From: Gammaproteobacteria bacterium | GTDB lineage: Bacteria; Pseudomonadota; Gammaproteobacteria; Pseudomonadales; Pseudomonadaceae | Reading direction: 5' to 3' | Assembly (NCBI GenBank): GCA_012728315.1 | Contig: JAAYFI010000065.1 | Location: 81,112 to 145,111 of the forward strand | DNA length: 64,000 nt | Part shown: positions 11,176 through 22,895 of the stretch, in pieces | Numbering within the stretch: position 1 is the stretch's first letter | How the letters are laid out: each line of letters begins with the position of its first letter | Position numbers and translations under genes: made by a program | The notes under the pieces: model-generated | What the model was told of the DNA's origin: nothing | The model's database searches: none | What the model saw: the letters and a program-made list of their open reading frames with translations, nothing else

Positions 11176-11323
11176 ATATAAAAGCCTTGATCAAATAAGT
11201 GAGGCCGTGAATACCATATACACAGACCTACCACCTTTAACTGAACGGCACTTAATGCGCTAAATTAAAGCTGATTAGCTAAAAAGGTCGATAAAATTTT
11301 AGATGATATATCCATAGTGTTGG

Positions 11324-12349
11324 TCACTTCTGAGTATTCTTTTCCAAGCTGCGAACACGTTTAACTAAATCATCTAATTGACGAAAACGTACTGCATTTT
11401 TTTTCCACTCAGCAGCAGGCTGCATAGCAGTACCCGATGAATAGGCACCCGGCTCAGTAATAGAATGAGTCACCATCGTCATACCCGTGACAAGCACATC
11501 ATCACAAATATCAATATGGCCAACCAGCCCTACACCACCCGCTAGCATGCAGTTGCGACCAATTTTTGCACTACCGGAAATCCCAACACAGGCAGCAATC
11601 GCAGTATGGTCACCAATTTGCACATTATGTGCAATTTGAATTTGATTATCTAACTTAACGCCATTACCAATCAGGGTATCTGACAGAGCACCACGATCAA
11701 TAGTGGTATTGGCGCCAATTTCGACGTCATCACCAATGGTTACCCCACCGATTTGCGCAATTTTATGCCAAGTGCCTTTATGTTTAGCAAAGCCAAAACC
11801 TTCACCACCAATCACTGCACCGGACTGAATCACCACGCGCTGCCCAATAGTGACATCATGGTAGATCGTCACCCGAGCCAACAAGCGGCCATGATCAGCA
11901 ATACGGCTGCGCGCACCAATAAAACACTGCGCGCCAATCACCACGCCAGCGCCAATAACAGCATGCTCTTCAATCACCACGCCTGGGCCAATGCTCGCCG
12001 TAGAGTCAATTAAAGCGCTGTCGGCAATCACCGCAGAAGGATGAATCCCCGCGGCGCGCTGTGGTGTACGATCGAAATAGTGCGAGAGCTCGGCATAAGC
12101 CAAGTAGGGATCAGGCACGACTAAACAATTGCCCGCATAATCAGCAGCATCGGTAGCCGCCAGCAATATCGCTCCGGCTTGGCTATGCTCAAGCAATTTA
12201 CGGTAATGAGCATTAGCCAAAAAGCTTAGTTGCTCATTGTTGGCATCTTGTAATGTGGCTAAACCGTAAATAACTTTTTCTGCGTCACCGCGCAGCTCAG
12301 CGCCGAGCATCTCGGCTAACTGAGCTAGAGTAAAGTGTAACTGTTTCAT
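11324..12349 (-). CDS. lpxD: UDP-3-O-(3-hydroxymyristoyl)glucosamine N-acyltransferase
   Basis: Hexapeptide repeats, [42 protein letters not shown]. Confidence 0.97.
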   Translation of the reverse strand: MKQLHFTLAQLAEMLGAELRGDAEKVIYGLATLQDANNEQLSFLANAHYRKLLEHSQAGAILLAATDAADYAGNCLVVPDPYLAYAELSHYFDRTPQRAAGIHPSAVIADSALIDSTASIGPGVVIEEHAVIGAGVVIGAQCFIGARSRIADHGRLLARVTIYHDVTIGQRVVIQSGAVIGGEGFGFAKHKGTWHKIAQIGGVTIGDDVEIGANTTIDRGALSDTLIGNGVKLDNQIQIAHNVQIGDHTAIAACVGISGSAKIGRNCMLAGGVGLVGHIDICDDVLVTGMTMVTHSITEPGAYSSGTAMQPAAEWKKNAVRFRQLDDLVKRVRSLEKNTQK

Positions 12350-12350
12350 A

Positions 12351-12854
12351 TCAACGCAACTGATTCATACGCTCAATAACACGCAGCGTAATATCATATT
12401 GCGGCTTAACGTCAACTACCGCACCGCGTTCGAGCACGATATCGTAGTTACCACTTTTCAGTACTTCTTCAACCGCTTTGTCGAGCTTAGGCTTAAGCTT
12501 TTCCAGCATGTCACGATCCGCTAATGCTTTAGCTTCGTTAAGATCTTTAGACTGGGTTTGGAAATCACGGGCCTTTTGCTTGAACTCGAGCTCTAAACGC
12601 TCAAGCTCAGCTTGCTGCATACGCTCGCCATCTTTCATTAAGCGATCTTGAATGCGTTTGGCGTCAGTTTCTAAGTTTTTCAACTTAGTTAATTGCGGTC
12701 CAAACTTTTTCTCTGCATCCACAGCATATTTTTTTGCTGCATCAGACTCCAATAAAGCCATTTGATAGTTCAAAACAGCAATTTTCATTTCTGCTAAAGC
12801 AGGGCCACTGATTAAAGCAGCTGTCAATAAAACAAGTTGAGTCAACTTACGCAC
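12351..12854 (-). CDS. OmpH/Skp family periplasmic chaperone
   Basis: Signal peptide, coiled-coil ORF between lpxD and bam[21 protein letters not shown]. Confidence 0.92.
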   Translation of the reverse strand: MRKLTQLVLLTAALISGPALAEMKIAVLNYQMALLESDAAKKYAVDAEKKFGPQLTKLKNLETDAKRIQDRLMKDGERMQQAELERLELEFKQKARDFQTQSKDLNEAKALADRDMLEKLKPKLDKAVEEVLKSGNYDIVLERGAVVDVKPQYDITLRVIERMNQLR

Positions 12855-12899
12855 GATGCACTCCTAAAAAATGCTGTTATTAATAGATTTAAAGCTAAA

Positions 12900-15242
12900 T
12901 TAGAATGTTTGGCCCAGTGAGAACTGGAATACTTGGGTATCAGCATTGTCTGGTTTTTTCACAGGTACACCTAAGCTAAAGCTTAACGGCCCTAGCGCAG
13001 TAATCCATGTTAAACCCACACCCACTGAACTGGCTAAGTTATCGTATTTAATTCCGCAACCTGACTCATCACGTTTCTTTTGTGCTGAGCTGCAATGGGT
13101 ATCAAACACATTACCGACGTCCCAGAACAACACAGTACGCAGCGAGCGCTGATCTTTGACAAAGGGCATTGGGAAGAGTAGCTCAGCCCCGCCTTGAATC
13201 AGGACGTTACCACCGAACGGCAAGTTATCTTTATCTGGATCATTCGCATTTGGTGTACTACGCGGGCCTAGGCTGCTGTCTTTAAAACCACGCACCGAGT
13301 TAAAACCACCGGCATAGTAGTGCTCATAAAAAGGTACTTTAGAGGTCGAGCCGTACTTTTCTAAATAGCCAATGTCGGTATGGAAACGCAGTGTGTAATT
13401 ATTGGTTAACGGCTTAAAGATTTGACCACTGTAATCCAAACGGTAGAAAGATAAATCACTACCAGGAATTGTCGACTCCAGCACTAAACTCTGCGAATAA
13501 CCGCGCGTAGCCATCAAGCCTCGATTTAAGGTGGACTGTGACCAGCCAACGGAGCCTTTAAAGTTAGTGTAATTTTTACCCTCTTCGTCAACAAAATCCA
13601 TAATTTCGTCAACAGTATAACGGCCGGTTTTCAACTTATCCTGCTGTGCACCGAGACCAAAATTTAAACGTGATGTTTCACTGATCGGGTAACCGACATT
13701 GATGCCAGCGCCTAAGCTGTCTACAGAATAGCTGGAAATATCATAATCAAGCTTATCGTAATCAGTGGAGCGGTAGAAGCCATTGTAACCTAGACTCACA
13801 CCATCTACTGTCCAATAAGGATCAACAAAGCTAAAGTTATAATTGCTTTGGTATTCACTGCGCGTTAAGCCTAAGCTCACTTTATTACCGGTACCCAAGA
13901 AGTTGCTCTGACTGATCGAGCCACCCAGAATCAAACCGGCATTCTGGGCAAAACCCACACTAGCAGTAATCGAGCCTGACGGTTGCTCTTCTACACTGTA
14001 GTTCACATCAATCTGGTCATCGGTACCCGGTACTGCCGGAGTTTCAACGTTAACTTCCTTAAAGTAACCTAGACGCTCTAAACGGGTTTTCGACTGATCG
14101 ATTAAGTACGTTGATGCCCAGCCACCTTCCATTTGTCGCATTTCACGGCGCAATACTTCATCGGTTGTTTTGGTATTGCCACGAAAGTTAATACGGTTAA
14201 CGTAGGAACGCTTTCCAGGGTCGACGACAAAGGTCAAAGATACAGTGTTATCTTCATCATGGGTTTGTGGCACACCATTGACGTTAGCGAAAGTGTAGCC
14301 ATCATTACCTAAACGGCGGGTAATCAGCTCGGATGTGGTGGTCATCACTTTACGTGAAAAAACCTGCCCTTCGCGGGACAACAGCAGCGCCTGAATTTCC
14401 TCTTCTGGCACCTTCAAGTCACCCGATAATTTAACATCACGAATAGTGTACTGCTCACCTTCATCCACGTTAACGGTGATATAAACGTGCTTTTTGTCGG
14501 GTGTAATTGATACTTGCGTTGAGGTTATATCCATATTGATATAACCGCGGTCAAAATAGTATGAACGTAAGCGTTCTAAGTCACCGGATAGTTTTTCGCG
14601 CGCATATTTATCATCGTTGCGAAAAAACGAAAGCCAGTTTTTGGTTTTCAGCTCAAATAGATCGGTCAGCTCTTCATCTTTAAAGACTTTATTCCCCACC
14701 ACATTAATATGCTGGATTGAAGCCACTGAGCCTTCGGTAATATCAATTTTCAGCGCGACACGGTTGCGCGGCTGTGGAATAACTTTGGTTTCAATAGTGG
14801 CAGAATAACGACCTTGAGCAACATATTGACGCTGCAGTTCATTACTCACACCCTCTAAAGTCGCTTGTTGGAAAATCTCTCCCTCGGCCAAGCCCGACTG
14901 TTTTAAGCCTTTCAGCAAGTCATCTTTACTGATGGCTTTATTGCCCTCGATTTCCAAGCTCGAAATCGATGGACGCTCAAGCAATGTAATAATCAGTACA
15001 TCGCCATCGCGGCTCAGTTGAATATCTTCAAAGAAACCGGTTTTAAATAACGAACGGGTTGCCTCGGCCAAACGACGCTCGTCGACTGTTTCACCCACAT
15101 TCAAAGGTAAAGCACCAAACACACTGCCAGCCGATACACGCTGTAAACCGTTTACACGGATATCAGAGACAGTAAAAGGCGCAGCGTGAGCTTCAGATAT
15201 TATTAGCGCGGATATCACCGCAGGTAGCAGCAGACGTTTCAT
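12900..15242 (-). CDS. bamA: Outer membrane protein assembly factor BamA
   Basis: POTRA domains (FTVSDIRVNGLQRVSAGSVF), SVRGFKDSSLGPR, C-terminal QFSLGQTF. Confidence 0.98.
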   Translation of the reverse strand: MKRLLLPAVISALIISEAHAAPFTVSDIRVNGLQRVSAGSVFGALPLNVGETVDERRLAEATRSLFKTGFFEDIQLSRDGDVLIITLLERPSISSLEIEGNKAISKDDLLKGLKQSGLAEGEIFQQATLEGVSNELQRQYVAQGRYSATIETKVIPQPRNRVALKIDITEGSVASIQHINVVGNKVFKDEELTDLFELKTKNWLSFFRNDDKYAREKLSGDLERLRSYYFDRGYINMDITSTQVSITPDKKHVYITVNVDEGEQYTIRDVKLSGDLKVPEEEIQALLLSREGQVFSRKVMTTTSELITRRLGNDGYTFANVNGVPQTHDEDNTVSLTFVVDPGKRSYVNRINFRGNTKTTDEVLRREMRQMEGGWASTYLIDQSKTRLERLGYFKEVNVETPAVPGTDDQIDVNYSVEEQPSGSITASVGFAQNAGLILGGSISQSNFLGTGNKVSLGLTRSEYQSNYNFSFVDPYWTVDGVSLGYNGFYRSTDYDKLDYDISSYSVDSLGAGINVGYPISETSRLNFGLGAQQDKLKTGRYTVDEIMDFVDEEGKNYTNFKGSVGWSQSTLNRGLMATRGYSQSLVLESTIPGSDLSFYRLDYSGQIFKPLTNNYTLRFHTDIGYLEKYGSTSKVPFYEHYYAGGFNSVRGFKDSSLGPRSTPNANDPDKDNLPFGGNVLIQGGAELLFPMPFVKDQRSLRTVLFWDVGNVFDTHCSSAQKKRDESGCGIKYDNLASSVGVGLTWITALGPLSFSLGVPVKKPDNADTQVFQFSLGQTF

Positions 15243-15304
15243 GCAAACCTTTCTATTTCAACGATATATATAAAACCCGCTGCCATGCAGCGAATCAGTA
15301 TGTT

Positions 15305-16657
15305 TTACAAGCGCGCTAAATCATTAAAAATCGCGAGTAACATAACGCAAACCACTAAAGCAATACCAATCTGCATCCCGTAACCCTGAATACGTTCCGA
15401 CAAAGGCCGTCCGCGCACCCATTCGACAAGATAAAATAACAGATGCCCGCCATCAAGCACAGGAATAGGCAATAAATTTAATACACCCAAGCTAATACTT
15501 AAATACGCCATAAAGTTTAAAAGGCTGCGCAGGCCGCTTTCAGCAGAAGCGCCCGCCACTTTAGCAATGGTTATCGGCCCACTCAAGTTTTTTACCGAGA
15601 GTTCGCCAAACAACATCTTTTTTAATGACCCTAAAGTCAAAACGCTCATGGTCCAAGTCCGCTGTGCACCGGCCCACAGCGCGTCAATGGGACCAAAACG
15701 CACTTCACGCAACATGGTTTCAGGCCATTGTGCACCCGCCACACCCATGCCTAAATAGCCGCGCTTCTGCGCTGCGCTGCCGAGCGCGCTCAGCCTAACC
15801 TCGATATCGCTAACCTGCCCTGCGCGCTCAACGCTCAACAGTACAGCGGTATCAGGACGCGCTTGCACATAATCCACCACAGCTTGCCAATCGCTCACGC
15901 TATGGCCGTCAATCGCAATAATTTTATCATTCAACTGTAAACCCGCGGCTTGCGCAGGACCTTCTGGATCCAGTTGCGCCACCACAGCAGCAGTTTGCGG
16001 CCGCCAAGGCTCAATACCCAATTCACTGATAGGGTTGGGCTCATCGGCCCCATAGAGCCATTGCTGCAACGTCAGCGTATAAGTATTAGAAATCGTGCTA
16101 CCCGCTGTTTGCGCATCAATACGTAAGCTGCCGCTATCACCAATACGCTGGATCAACTGTAAATTCACATCGGCCCAGCCGGATACGCTCTGCCCGTCAA
16201 CGGCAATCAGTTCTTGCCCGCTGCGCAAACCCGCCTGTTCAGCCAAGCTATCAGCCACTACGCTACCGATAACAGGCTTAACTTGCTGCGTACCGAGCAT
16301 CGCTAAGCACCAAAACAAAACAAAAGCCAAAGCAAAGTTAGCAATCGGCCCTGCAGCAACAATCGCAATCCGCTGCCCTACTGTCTTGCGGTTAAAGGAC
16401 TGGCTTTGCTCAGCCTCACTGACCGGTGCTTCACGCTCATCAAGCATCTTCACATAACCACCGAGCGGAATTAGAGCAATAACAAACTCTGTACCGTGAC
16501 GATCATGCCAACGCACTAAAGGCGTACCAAAACCAATTGAAAAACGTAAAACCTTGACCCCACAGCGTCGCGCTACCCAGAAGTGCCCATACTCGTGGAT
16601 GGTTACTAAAACACCTAAAGTAACCAATGTGCCAAGCAACATGTACAAACCACTCAT
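15305..16657 (-). CDS. rseP: RIP metalloprotease RseP
   Basis: [16 protein letters not shown] (HExxH), two PDZ domains, [13 protein letters not shown]. Confidence 0.96.
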   Translation of the reverse strand: MSGLYMLLGTLVTLGVLVTIHEYGHFWVARRCGVKVLRFSIGFGTPLVRWHDRHGTEFVIALIPLGGYVKMLDEREAPVSEAEQSQSFNRKTVGQRIAIVAAGPIANFALAFVLFWCLAMLGTQQVKPVIGSVVADSLAEQAGLRSGQELIAVDGQSVSGWADVNLQLIQRIGDSGSLRIDAQTAGSTISNTYTLTLQQWLYGADEPNPISELGIEPWRPQTAAVVAQLDPEGPAQAAGLQLNDKIIAIDGHSVSDWQAVVDYVQARPDTAVLLSVERAGQVSDIEVRLSALGSAAQKRGYLGMGVAGAQWPETMLREVRFGPIDALWAGAQRTWTMSVLTLGSLKKMLFGELSVKNLSGPITIAKVAGASAESGLRSLLNFMAYLSISLGVLNLLPIPVLDGGHLLFYLVEWVRGRPLSERIQGYGMQIGIALVVCVMLLAIFNDLARL

Positions 16658-17874
16658 GAACTTACACCTACATGTATCTTCTGTTTTGCCAGCCAACTAT
16701 TGGCTTGCTGACGAGCCTGCTGATCCACGGCCAATACCTCTTGTAAACTCTGTACCTGATTGACCACATCGAGGCCCAATATATCCTCAATCAACTGCGG
16801 AATTTGGGTAAAACGAATATCACCGCGCAAAAACGCTGCCACAGCCACTTCATTGGCGGCATTGAGCACTATAGGCGCTGAGCCACCAGCCTGCGCGGCC
16901 TCAATCGCCAAACGCAAACAAGCAAAACGCTGTAAATCAGGTGCAAAAAAATCCATGCGCGCTAAAGCGCATAAATCTAATGGTGCCACCCCCGAGTCAA
17001 TTCGCTCAGGCCATGCCATTGCATGGGCAATGGGTGTACGCATATCAGGATTACCTAACTGCGCAAGCACCGAACCATCCACATAATCAACTAAAGAATG
17101 AATCACACTTTGCGGATGAATCACCACTTCCACTTGCTCAGGGCGTGCAGCAAATAACCAGCATGCCTCGATCAGTTCTAAGCCTTTATTCATCATAGTG
17201 GCCGAGTCTACCGAGATTTTTTGCCCCATCGACCAGTTTGGATGCGCACAGGCTTGCGCAGGTGTGACCCGCTCTAAATCAGCATAACTGCTATTACGAA
17301 ACGGCCCACCTGAGGCAGTTAATAAAATGCGGCGCACGCCAACGGGCGCTAAACCTTCACTATAATTGCACGGTAAACACTGAAAAATCGCATTATGTTC
17401 ACTGTCGATCGGCAACAATTGCGCACCATGCTCATGCACAGCGCGCATAAAGAGCGCACCAGACATCACCAAGGTTTCTTTATTGGCCAACAGTATTTTC
17501 TTGCCTGCAGTGACGGCAGCCATTGCCGAAGGCAAACCTGCAGCCCCCACTATTGCAGCCATCACCGCATCGACATCAGGATGCGCAGCCACATCGCATA
17601 AGGCCTGCGCGCCAGCCAACACCTGTGTGGCAACCCCTGCCAAGCGCAACTCACTTTGCAGGCGCTGCGCAGCCAACGCATCATTGACCACAGCAAAGCG
17701 CGGTTGATGCTCAATACACAAAGCTTTTAGCTCAGCAATACGGGAATGCGCAGTCAGGGCAAAAACCTGATAACGATCAGGATGCTGACGAATAACATCA
17801 AGGGTGCTGCTACCGATGGAGCCTGTTGCTCCGAGCACCGTCACCTGTTGCAGGGAAACCGCAGTAGCATTCAA
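16654..17874 (-). CDS. dxr: 1-deoxy-D-xylulose 5-phosphate reductoisomerase
   Basis: [51 protein letters not shown]. Confidence 0.98.
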   Translation of the reverse strand: MNATAVSLQQVTVLGATGSIGSSTLDVIRQHPDRYQVFALTAHSRIAELKALCIEHQPRFAVVNDALAAQRLQSELRLAGVATQVLAGAQALCDVAAHPDVDAVMAAIVGAAGLPSAMAAVTAGKKILLANKETLVMSGALFMRAVHEHGAQLLPIDSEHNAIFQCLPCNYSEGLAPVGVRRILLTASGGPFRNSSYADLERVTPAQACAHPNWSMGQKISVDSATMMNKGLELIEACWLFAARPEQVEVVIHPQSVIHSLVDYVDGSVLAQLGNPDMRTPIAHAMAWPERIDSGVAPLDLCALARMDFFAPDLQRFACLRLAIEAAQAGGSAPIVLNAANEVAVAAFLRGDIRFTQIPQLIEDILGLDVVNQVQSLQEVLAVDQQARQQANSWLAKQKIHVGVSS

Positions 17875-18686
17875 GGCAAGGTCCAGCCGGTCACGAGAAG
17901 TAATAAGGCAAACACAGGCACAGCGGCAGTTAAGCTATCAATACGATCTAACACACCGCCATGGCCCGGCAATAACTGGCTGCTATCTTTAATGCCCATT
18001 TGGCGCTTAAACATGCTTTCAGTTAAATCACCCACCACTGAGAACAGCACCACCACAGCCGCGGCGACCAGCAGCCAAGGCATCTGCGCACTTGGAACGT
18101 GCAGATAGACCGCTAACGCTGCCGCGATACATAAGCTAGTGAACAAACCACCCAATAGCCCTGCCCAGCTTTTACCTGGACTGACACGCGGCACCATTTT
18201 GCGCTTACCAAAAGCGCGGCCAAAAAAGTAAGCGCCAATATCTGCGCCCCACACTAAAAGCATCACACTTAAAATAAGTAGATTACCTTGAGGCAGATTT
18301 TTCAGCACCAGCAAACCTAAGCCGGCAGGAATGATAATGATCAAACCGATCACACGCTTGCCTAAGTTCCCACCCCAAAAAGCAATACTGTTGGGAAAGC
18401 TAATAACCATAGCTATCGCCGTCAACCACCATAAACCGGCAAGATAGAGCAGTGGCACTAACAGGGCATCCGTGGCATTTAACAATAGCAATGTGACAGC
18501 AACAAAAGCAGCATAGGCCACGCGCTGCGCTTGCGTGTCATACCCTGCCAGACGCGCCCATTCCCAACCTGCCAAAGCCACAATCAGGCCAATAAAAGCG
18601 GTAAAAGCAGCCCCCTGCAACGCAAAGAACCCCATTAACGCCAAAGGCGCTAACCATAAAGCAGTGATTATTCGTTGTTTGAGCAT
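17871..18686 (-). CDS. cdsA: Phosphatidate cytidylyltransferase
   Basis: Polytopic; [68 protein letters not shown]. Confidence 0.96.
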   Translation of the reverse strand: MLKQRIITALWLAPLALMGFFALQGAAFTAFIGLIVALAGWEWARLAGYDTQAQRVAYAAFVAVTLLLLNATDALLVPLLYLAGLWWLTAIAMVISFPNSIAFWGGNLGKRVIGLIIIIPAGLGLLVLKNLPQGNLLILSVMLLVWGADIGAYFFGRAFGKRKMVPRVSPGKSWAGLLGGLFTSLCIAAALAVYLHVPSAQMPWLLVAAAVVVLFSVVGDLTESMFKRQMGIKDSSQLLPGHGGVLDRIDSLTAAVPVFALLLLVTGWTLP

Positions 18687-19441
18687 GACTGTTGCTCCTC
18701 CGCCGCGACTTGTTCGCACGTTCGACCAAAACGACGTTGTCGCGATGAAAAATCTGCTAACGCATCGCGCATCGCTTGATGCTTAAAGTCAGGCCAAAAT
18801 AAATCCGAGAAATAGAGTTCACTGTAAGCCAACTGCCACAGTAAGAAATTACTAATACGCCGCTCACCGCCGGTGCGAATGCATAAATCAGGCAGTGGCT
18901 GCGGTGATGTACTTAAACAGGCTTGCAAGCGCTCAGCGTTAATATCCTCGGGCTGCAATTGCCCTGCTTGCACATCGCGCGCTAATTGCTGCGCAGCTTG
19001 GACAATATCCCACTGCCCGCCATAGTTCGCAGCAACCTGTAAAACAAACTTAGAATGGTGTGCCGTGCGCTGCTCTGCCTCTTGCATTGCAGCTTGCAGC
19101 TCAGGGTGAAAACGTGAACGGTCACCAATGATACGCAAGCGAATCCCGTTCTGGTCGAGCTTTTTTGCTTCCCGCCGTAAAGCAGCTAAAAACAGCTCCA
19201 TTAACGCCCCCACCTCAGCAGCGGGACGCTGCCAATTCTCACTGGAGAAAGCAAACAGCGTCAACACCTCGACGCCGGCTTCGGCACACACTTCTACTAC
19301 TGCACGAACAGCATCAACGCCAGCTTTATGCCCTGCGACACCAGGCAAGAAACGTTTCTTGGCCCAGCGATTATTGCCATCCATGATAATCGCGACATGA
19401 CGCGGAATAGACCGCGTCAGACTTTGCGTTGCTTTGTTCAT
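18668..19441 (-). CDS. uppS: Undecaprenyl pyrophosphate synthase
   Basis: PRHVAIIMDGNNRWAKKR, FAFSSENWQRP, DLCIRTGGERRISNFLLWQLAYSELYF. Confidence 0.97.
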   Translation of the reverse strand: MNKATQSLTRSIPRHVAIIMDGNNRWAKKRFLPGVAGHKAGVDAVRAVVEVCAEAGVEVLTLFAFSSENWQRPAAEVGALMELFLAALRREAKKLDQNGIRLRIIGDRSRFHPELQAAMQEAEQRTAHHSKFVLQVAANYGGQWDIVQAAQQLARDVQAGQLQPEDINAERLQACLSTSPQPLPDLCIRTGGERRISNFLLWQLAYSELYFSDLFWPDFKHQAMRDALADFSSRQRRFGRTCEQVAAEEQQSCSNNE

Positions 19442-19456
19442 TGCAGCAGCCTCTAA

Positions 19457-20014
19457 TCACACCGCCATCAAATCGGTTTCTTTAGCTGATAACAGCTTAT
19501 CCACTTCTTCAACAGCATGATCAGTGACTTTCTGAATATCGTCAGCCGCACGACGCTCTTCATCTTCACTGATTTCTTTTTCTTTGACCAAGTCTTTAAG
19601 CTGAGCCAAGGCATCACGACGGATATTACGTATCGCCACACGTGCGTTTTCTGACTCTTGACGTGCTTGCTTGGTATAGCCTTTACGTGTTTCTTCTGTC
19701 AAAGCGGGCATCGGCACACGAATAGTGGTACCTGAAGTGGCCGGATTTAAACCCAAATCAGACACTAAGATAGCCTTCTCAACCGCCTGAATCATGCTTT
19801 TATCAAAGACCGATAAAGCCAAAGTGCGCGAGTCTTCAACAGTCACATTCGCCACTTGACGCAACGGCGTATCGCTACCGTAATACGACACCATCACTGT
19901 ATCTAAAATACCGGGGTGTGCACGGCCCGTGCGGATTTTTGCAAAGGCAGTCTGTAGCGACTCAATGGATTTTTCCATACGAGTCTGTGCATCTTTTTTG
20001 ATCTCATTGATCAT
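19457..20014 (-). CDS. frr: Ribosome recycling factor
   Basis: [38 protein letters not shown]. Confidence 0.98.
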   Translation of the reverse strand: MINEIKKDAQTRMEKSIESLQTAFAKIRTGRAHPGILDTVMVSYYGSDTPLRQVANVTVEDSRTLALSVFDKSMIQAVEKAILVSDLGLNPATSGTTIRVPMPALTEETRKGYTKQARQESENARVAIRNIRRDALAQLKDLVKEKEISEDEERRAADDIQKVTDHAVEEVDKLLSAKETDLMAV

Positions 20015-20754
20015 TGCTTATTTTCCTCGATCAAGGTGCCTTCCGCTCCACCTAAAACAACATTTAGCAAAGCGCCTGGCTTATTCATATTAAATACACG
20101 CAATGGCATATTATGGTCACGGCACAAGCAGATCGCCGTCAAATCCATAACTTCTAACTTGCGATCCAACACTTCGTCGTAAGTCAGATAATCAAACTTT
20201 TCTGCATTAGGGTCTTTAAAGGGATCAGCAGTATATACGCCATCAACCTTTGTTGCCTTAAGAACTACATCAGCACTGATTTCAATGCCGCGCAAACAGC
20301 CTGCTGAGTCGGTGGTAAAGAATGGATTACCGGTGCCCGCGGAGAAAATCACCACTTCACCCTTCTTTAAATGCCCCACAGCCTTACGACGATCATAATG
20401 ATCGGTCACGCCCACCATAGAAATGGCCGACATCACCAATGCAGGGATATTCGAACGCTCTAACGCATCACGCATGGCCAAAGAGTTCATCACTGTCGCC
20501 AGCATACCCATATGGTCACCTGTGACACGATCCATACCTGCTGCAGACAATGCCGCACCACGGAAAAGGTTGCCGCCACCAATGACCAAGCCAACTTGCA
20601 CACCAATACCAATCAACTGGCCAATCTCTAAAGCCATGCGGTCCAGCACTTTAGGATCAATACCGAAATCCTCAGAGCCCATTAAGGCCTCTCCGCTGAG
20701 TTTCAGTAAAATTCGTTTATAGCGCGGTTGGCGTCCACCGACTTGTTGGGCCAT
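20011..20754 (-). CDS. pyrH: Uridylate kinase
   Basis: [42 protein letters not shown]. Confidence 0.98.
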   Translation of the reverse strand: MAQQVGGRQPRYKRILLKLSGEALMGSEDFGIDPKVLDRMALEIGQLIGIGVQVGLVIGGGNLFRGAALSAAGMDRVTGDHMGMLATVMNSLAMRDALERSNIPALVMSAISMVGVTDHYDRRKAVGHLKKGEVVIFSAGTGNPFFTTDSAGCLRGIEISADVVLKATKVDGVYTADPFKDPNAEKFDYLTYDEVLDRKLEVMDLTAICLCRDHNMPLRVFNMNKPGALLNVVLGGAEGTLIEENKQ

Positions 20755-20874
20755 GTTCTCTACTCCTGCGGATATTATTTAACGTCTGCGGCATCTTCTA
20801 ACCACAGCTAAAGCAAAAACTGCTGTCTATAGTGCGCACATATTACAAGACACTCATATAAAGCACAGTGTCTT

Positions 20875-20917
20875 TTTTAAAAAAAAGGCCGCGCGCAATT
20901 GCGGGCAGCCTTTTATT
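20875..20917 (-). terminator. Intrinsic terminator downstream of tsf
   Basis: Reverse strand AAGGCTGCCCGCAATTGCGCGCGGCCTTTTTTT: GC-rich stem followed by a T-tract. Confidence 0.75.
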
Positions 20918-20932
20918 TAAGCAAGCAGATGC

Positions 20933-21805
20933 TTATTTTTTTGAAGCAGCAACCTGAGCGGCAACTTCAGAGGCGAAATCAACCTCTTCACCACGGTCAA
21001 TGCCTTCACCCACTTCAAAACGTACAAATGAAACGATTGAAGCGCCGGCTTGTTGAACCAATTTACCCACTGTAACTTCTGGGTTCTTAATGAATGCTTG
21101 CTCAACCAAGCTTGCTTCAGCCAAGAACTTCTTGATACGGCCAGCTACCATGTTCTCCACGATATTGTCTGGCTTACCTTTAATCTTGTCTTCGTTCAAC
21201 GCCATAAAGATTTCTTTTTCTTTGGCGATGGCTTCTTCAGAAACCTGAGTTGGATCCAAGAACTGTGGGTTGCTTGCAGCAACATGCATCGCAACATCAC
21301 GTGCCAGCTCAGTATCGCCGCCATTCAGAACAACAACTACACCAATGCGGTTGCCGTGCAGGTAAGCACCCAGCACATCACCTTCAGCGCGTGCAATACG
21401 GCGAATGTTGACGTTTTCACCACACTTAGCAACTAAAGCTTCACGCGCAGGCTCTTGCTTAGCGATCAAGGCTTCAACATCAAGAGTCTTATCAGCAAAA
21501 GCCACATCTAGAGACTCAGCCACAAAGCCTTTAAAGTCATCTTGTAAAGCCAAGAAGTCTGTTTGTGAGTTCACTTCAATGATCGCAGCGCTTTTGTTGT
21601 CATCAGCGACTTTAACTGCAATAGCACCTTCGGCAGCAATGTTACCGGCTTTTTTAGCAGCCTTAATTGCACCAGCAGAACGCATATCATCAATGGCTTT
21701 CTCAATATCGCCACCCGCAGCTTCTAGGGCTTTTTTGCAATCCATCATGCCTTGGCCGGTACGCTCACGCAGTTCTTTTACCAAAGCAGCAGTGATCTGA
21801 GTCAT
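20933..21805 (-). CDS. tsf: Elongation factor Ts
   Basis: MTQITAALVKELRERTGQGMMDCKKALEAAGGDIEKAIDDMR. Confidence 0.98.
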   Translation of the reverse strand: MTQITAALVKELRERTGQGMMDCKKALEAAGGDIEKAIDDMRSAGAIKAAKKAGNIAAEGAIAVKVADDNKSAAIIEVNSQTDFLALQDDFKGFVAESLDVAFADKTLDVEALIAKQEPAREALVAKCGENVNIRRIARAEGDVLGAYLHGNRIGVVVVLNGGDTELARDVAMHVAASNPQFLDPTQVSEEAIAKEKEIFMALNEDKIKGKPDNIVENMVAGRIKKFLAEASLVEQAFIKNPEVTVGKLVQQAGASIVSFVRFEVGEGIDRGEEVDFASEVAAQVAASKK

Positions 21806-21865
21806 CTTCACAATCCTCTTTAATTCAGTTTATACAGCAGTTGTAAACTGCCTCTTAAATCAGGC

Positions 21866-21893
21866 AAAAAGGGGGCCGCAAGCCCCCTTTTCT
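21866..21893 (-). terminator. Hairpin in the rpsB-tsf intergenic region (terminator/attenuator)
   Basis: AAGGGGGC-cgcaa-GCCCCCTT stem with T-rich flank on the reverse strand. Confidence 0.6.
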
Positions 21894-21916
21894 TGTCACT
21901 GGCGGACTTTCAGGGC

Positions 21917-22645
21917 TTAACCTTCAACCACTTCGACAAATTCTTCAGCAGTTGTTGCACTGCCTTGACGCGCACGCAGAATGCAGTCAGCCGCTGTACC
22001 AAGGTACAGTTGGATTGCACGAATGGCATCATCATTACCTGGGATAATGTAATCAACACCTTCTGGGCTGCTGTTGGTATCAACAACACCAATCACCGGA
22101 ATACCTAGCTTGTTCGCTTCTTGAATAGCAATACGCTCGTGCTCAACGTCAACTACAAACATAGCATCAGGCAAGCCGCCCATATCTTTGATACCACCGA
22201 TGCTGCGCTCGAGTTTTTCTAAATCACGCGTGCGCATTAACGCTTCTTTTTTGGTCAGCTTATCAAAGGTGCCATCTTGTGACTGTGTTTCTAGCTCACG
22301 CAGACGACGGATCGACTCACGGATAGTTTTGTAGTTGGTTAACATACCGCCCAACCAGCGATGGTTCACGTAAGGCATGTTGCAACGCGTTGCTTGCTCG
22401 CTGATGATCTTGGCTGCAGAACGCTTAGTACCAACAAATAGAATTTTGTTTTTACCTGCTGCTAACTTTTCGATAACCGCCATCGCTTCGTTAAACATTG
22501 GCAAGGTTTTTTCTAAGTTAACAATATGAATCTTGTTGCGCGCGCCAAAAATGTATTTGCCCATTTTTGGGTTCCAGTAGCGAGTTTGGTGTCCAAAGTG
22601 AACACCCGCTTGTAACATATCGCGCATAGTGACTTGTTGAGTCAT
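21917..22645 (-). CDS. rpsB: 30S ribosomal protein S2
   Basis: [47 protein letters not shown]; internal Met start. Confidence 0.98.
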   Translation of the reverse strand: MTQQVTMRDMLQAGVHFGHQTRYWNPKMGKYIFGARNKIHIVNLEKTLPMFNEAMAVIEKLAAGKNKILFVGTKRSAAKIISEQATRCNMPYVNHRWLGGMLTNYKTIRESIRRLRELETQSQDGTFDKLTKKEALMRTRDLEKLERSIGGIKDMGGLPDAMFVVDVEHERIAIQEANKLGIPVIGVVDTNSSPEGVDYIIPGNDDAIRAIQLYLGTAADCILRARQGSATTAEEFVEVVEG

Positions 22646-22664
22646 GATCATTCCTAAAATAATA

Positions 22665-22740
22665 AAACGGGTTAAGCCTCCACATATCCCGACTTTCAAC
22701 CCGAAGGCACCCAGAAACTCGTGTCGATATGTGTGTGGAT
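22665..22740 (-). promoter_or_regulatory. Structured rpsB 5' leader (candidate S2 autoregulatory RNA)
   Basis: CACATATC (22681-22688) pairs with GATATGTG (22726-22733); CGGGTT (22668-22673) can pair with AACCCG (22698-22703), an interlocking, pseudoknot-like arrangement just upstream of rpsB. Confidence 0.6.
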
Positions 22741-22895
22741 TTTAATGCTCACTCGAACAACTCAAGTGGAGCGGCGCGTTTTATATCATATCTAGCGCCA
22801 ATAGCCAAATTAAAAGTTACCGGCAGCGCCCTAACACCGCACCCCAGTACTGGCAAGTCTCGCATATCAACTGCGCTTGCTTTACTATAAACCCC

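Noticed and set aside
20011-22645. Possible unusual gene order in the pyrH-tsf-rpsB block
   Set aside because: frr-pyrH-tsf-rpsB order is standard for gammaproteobacteria.
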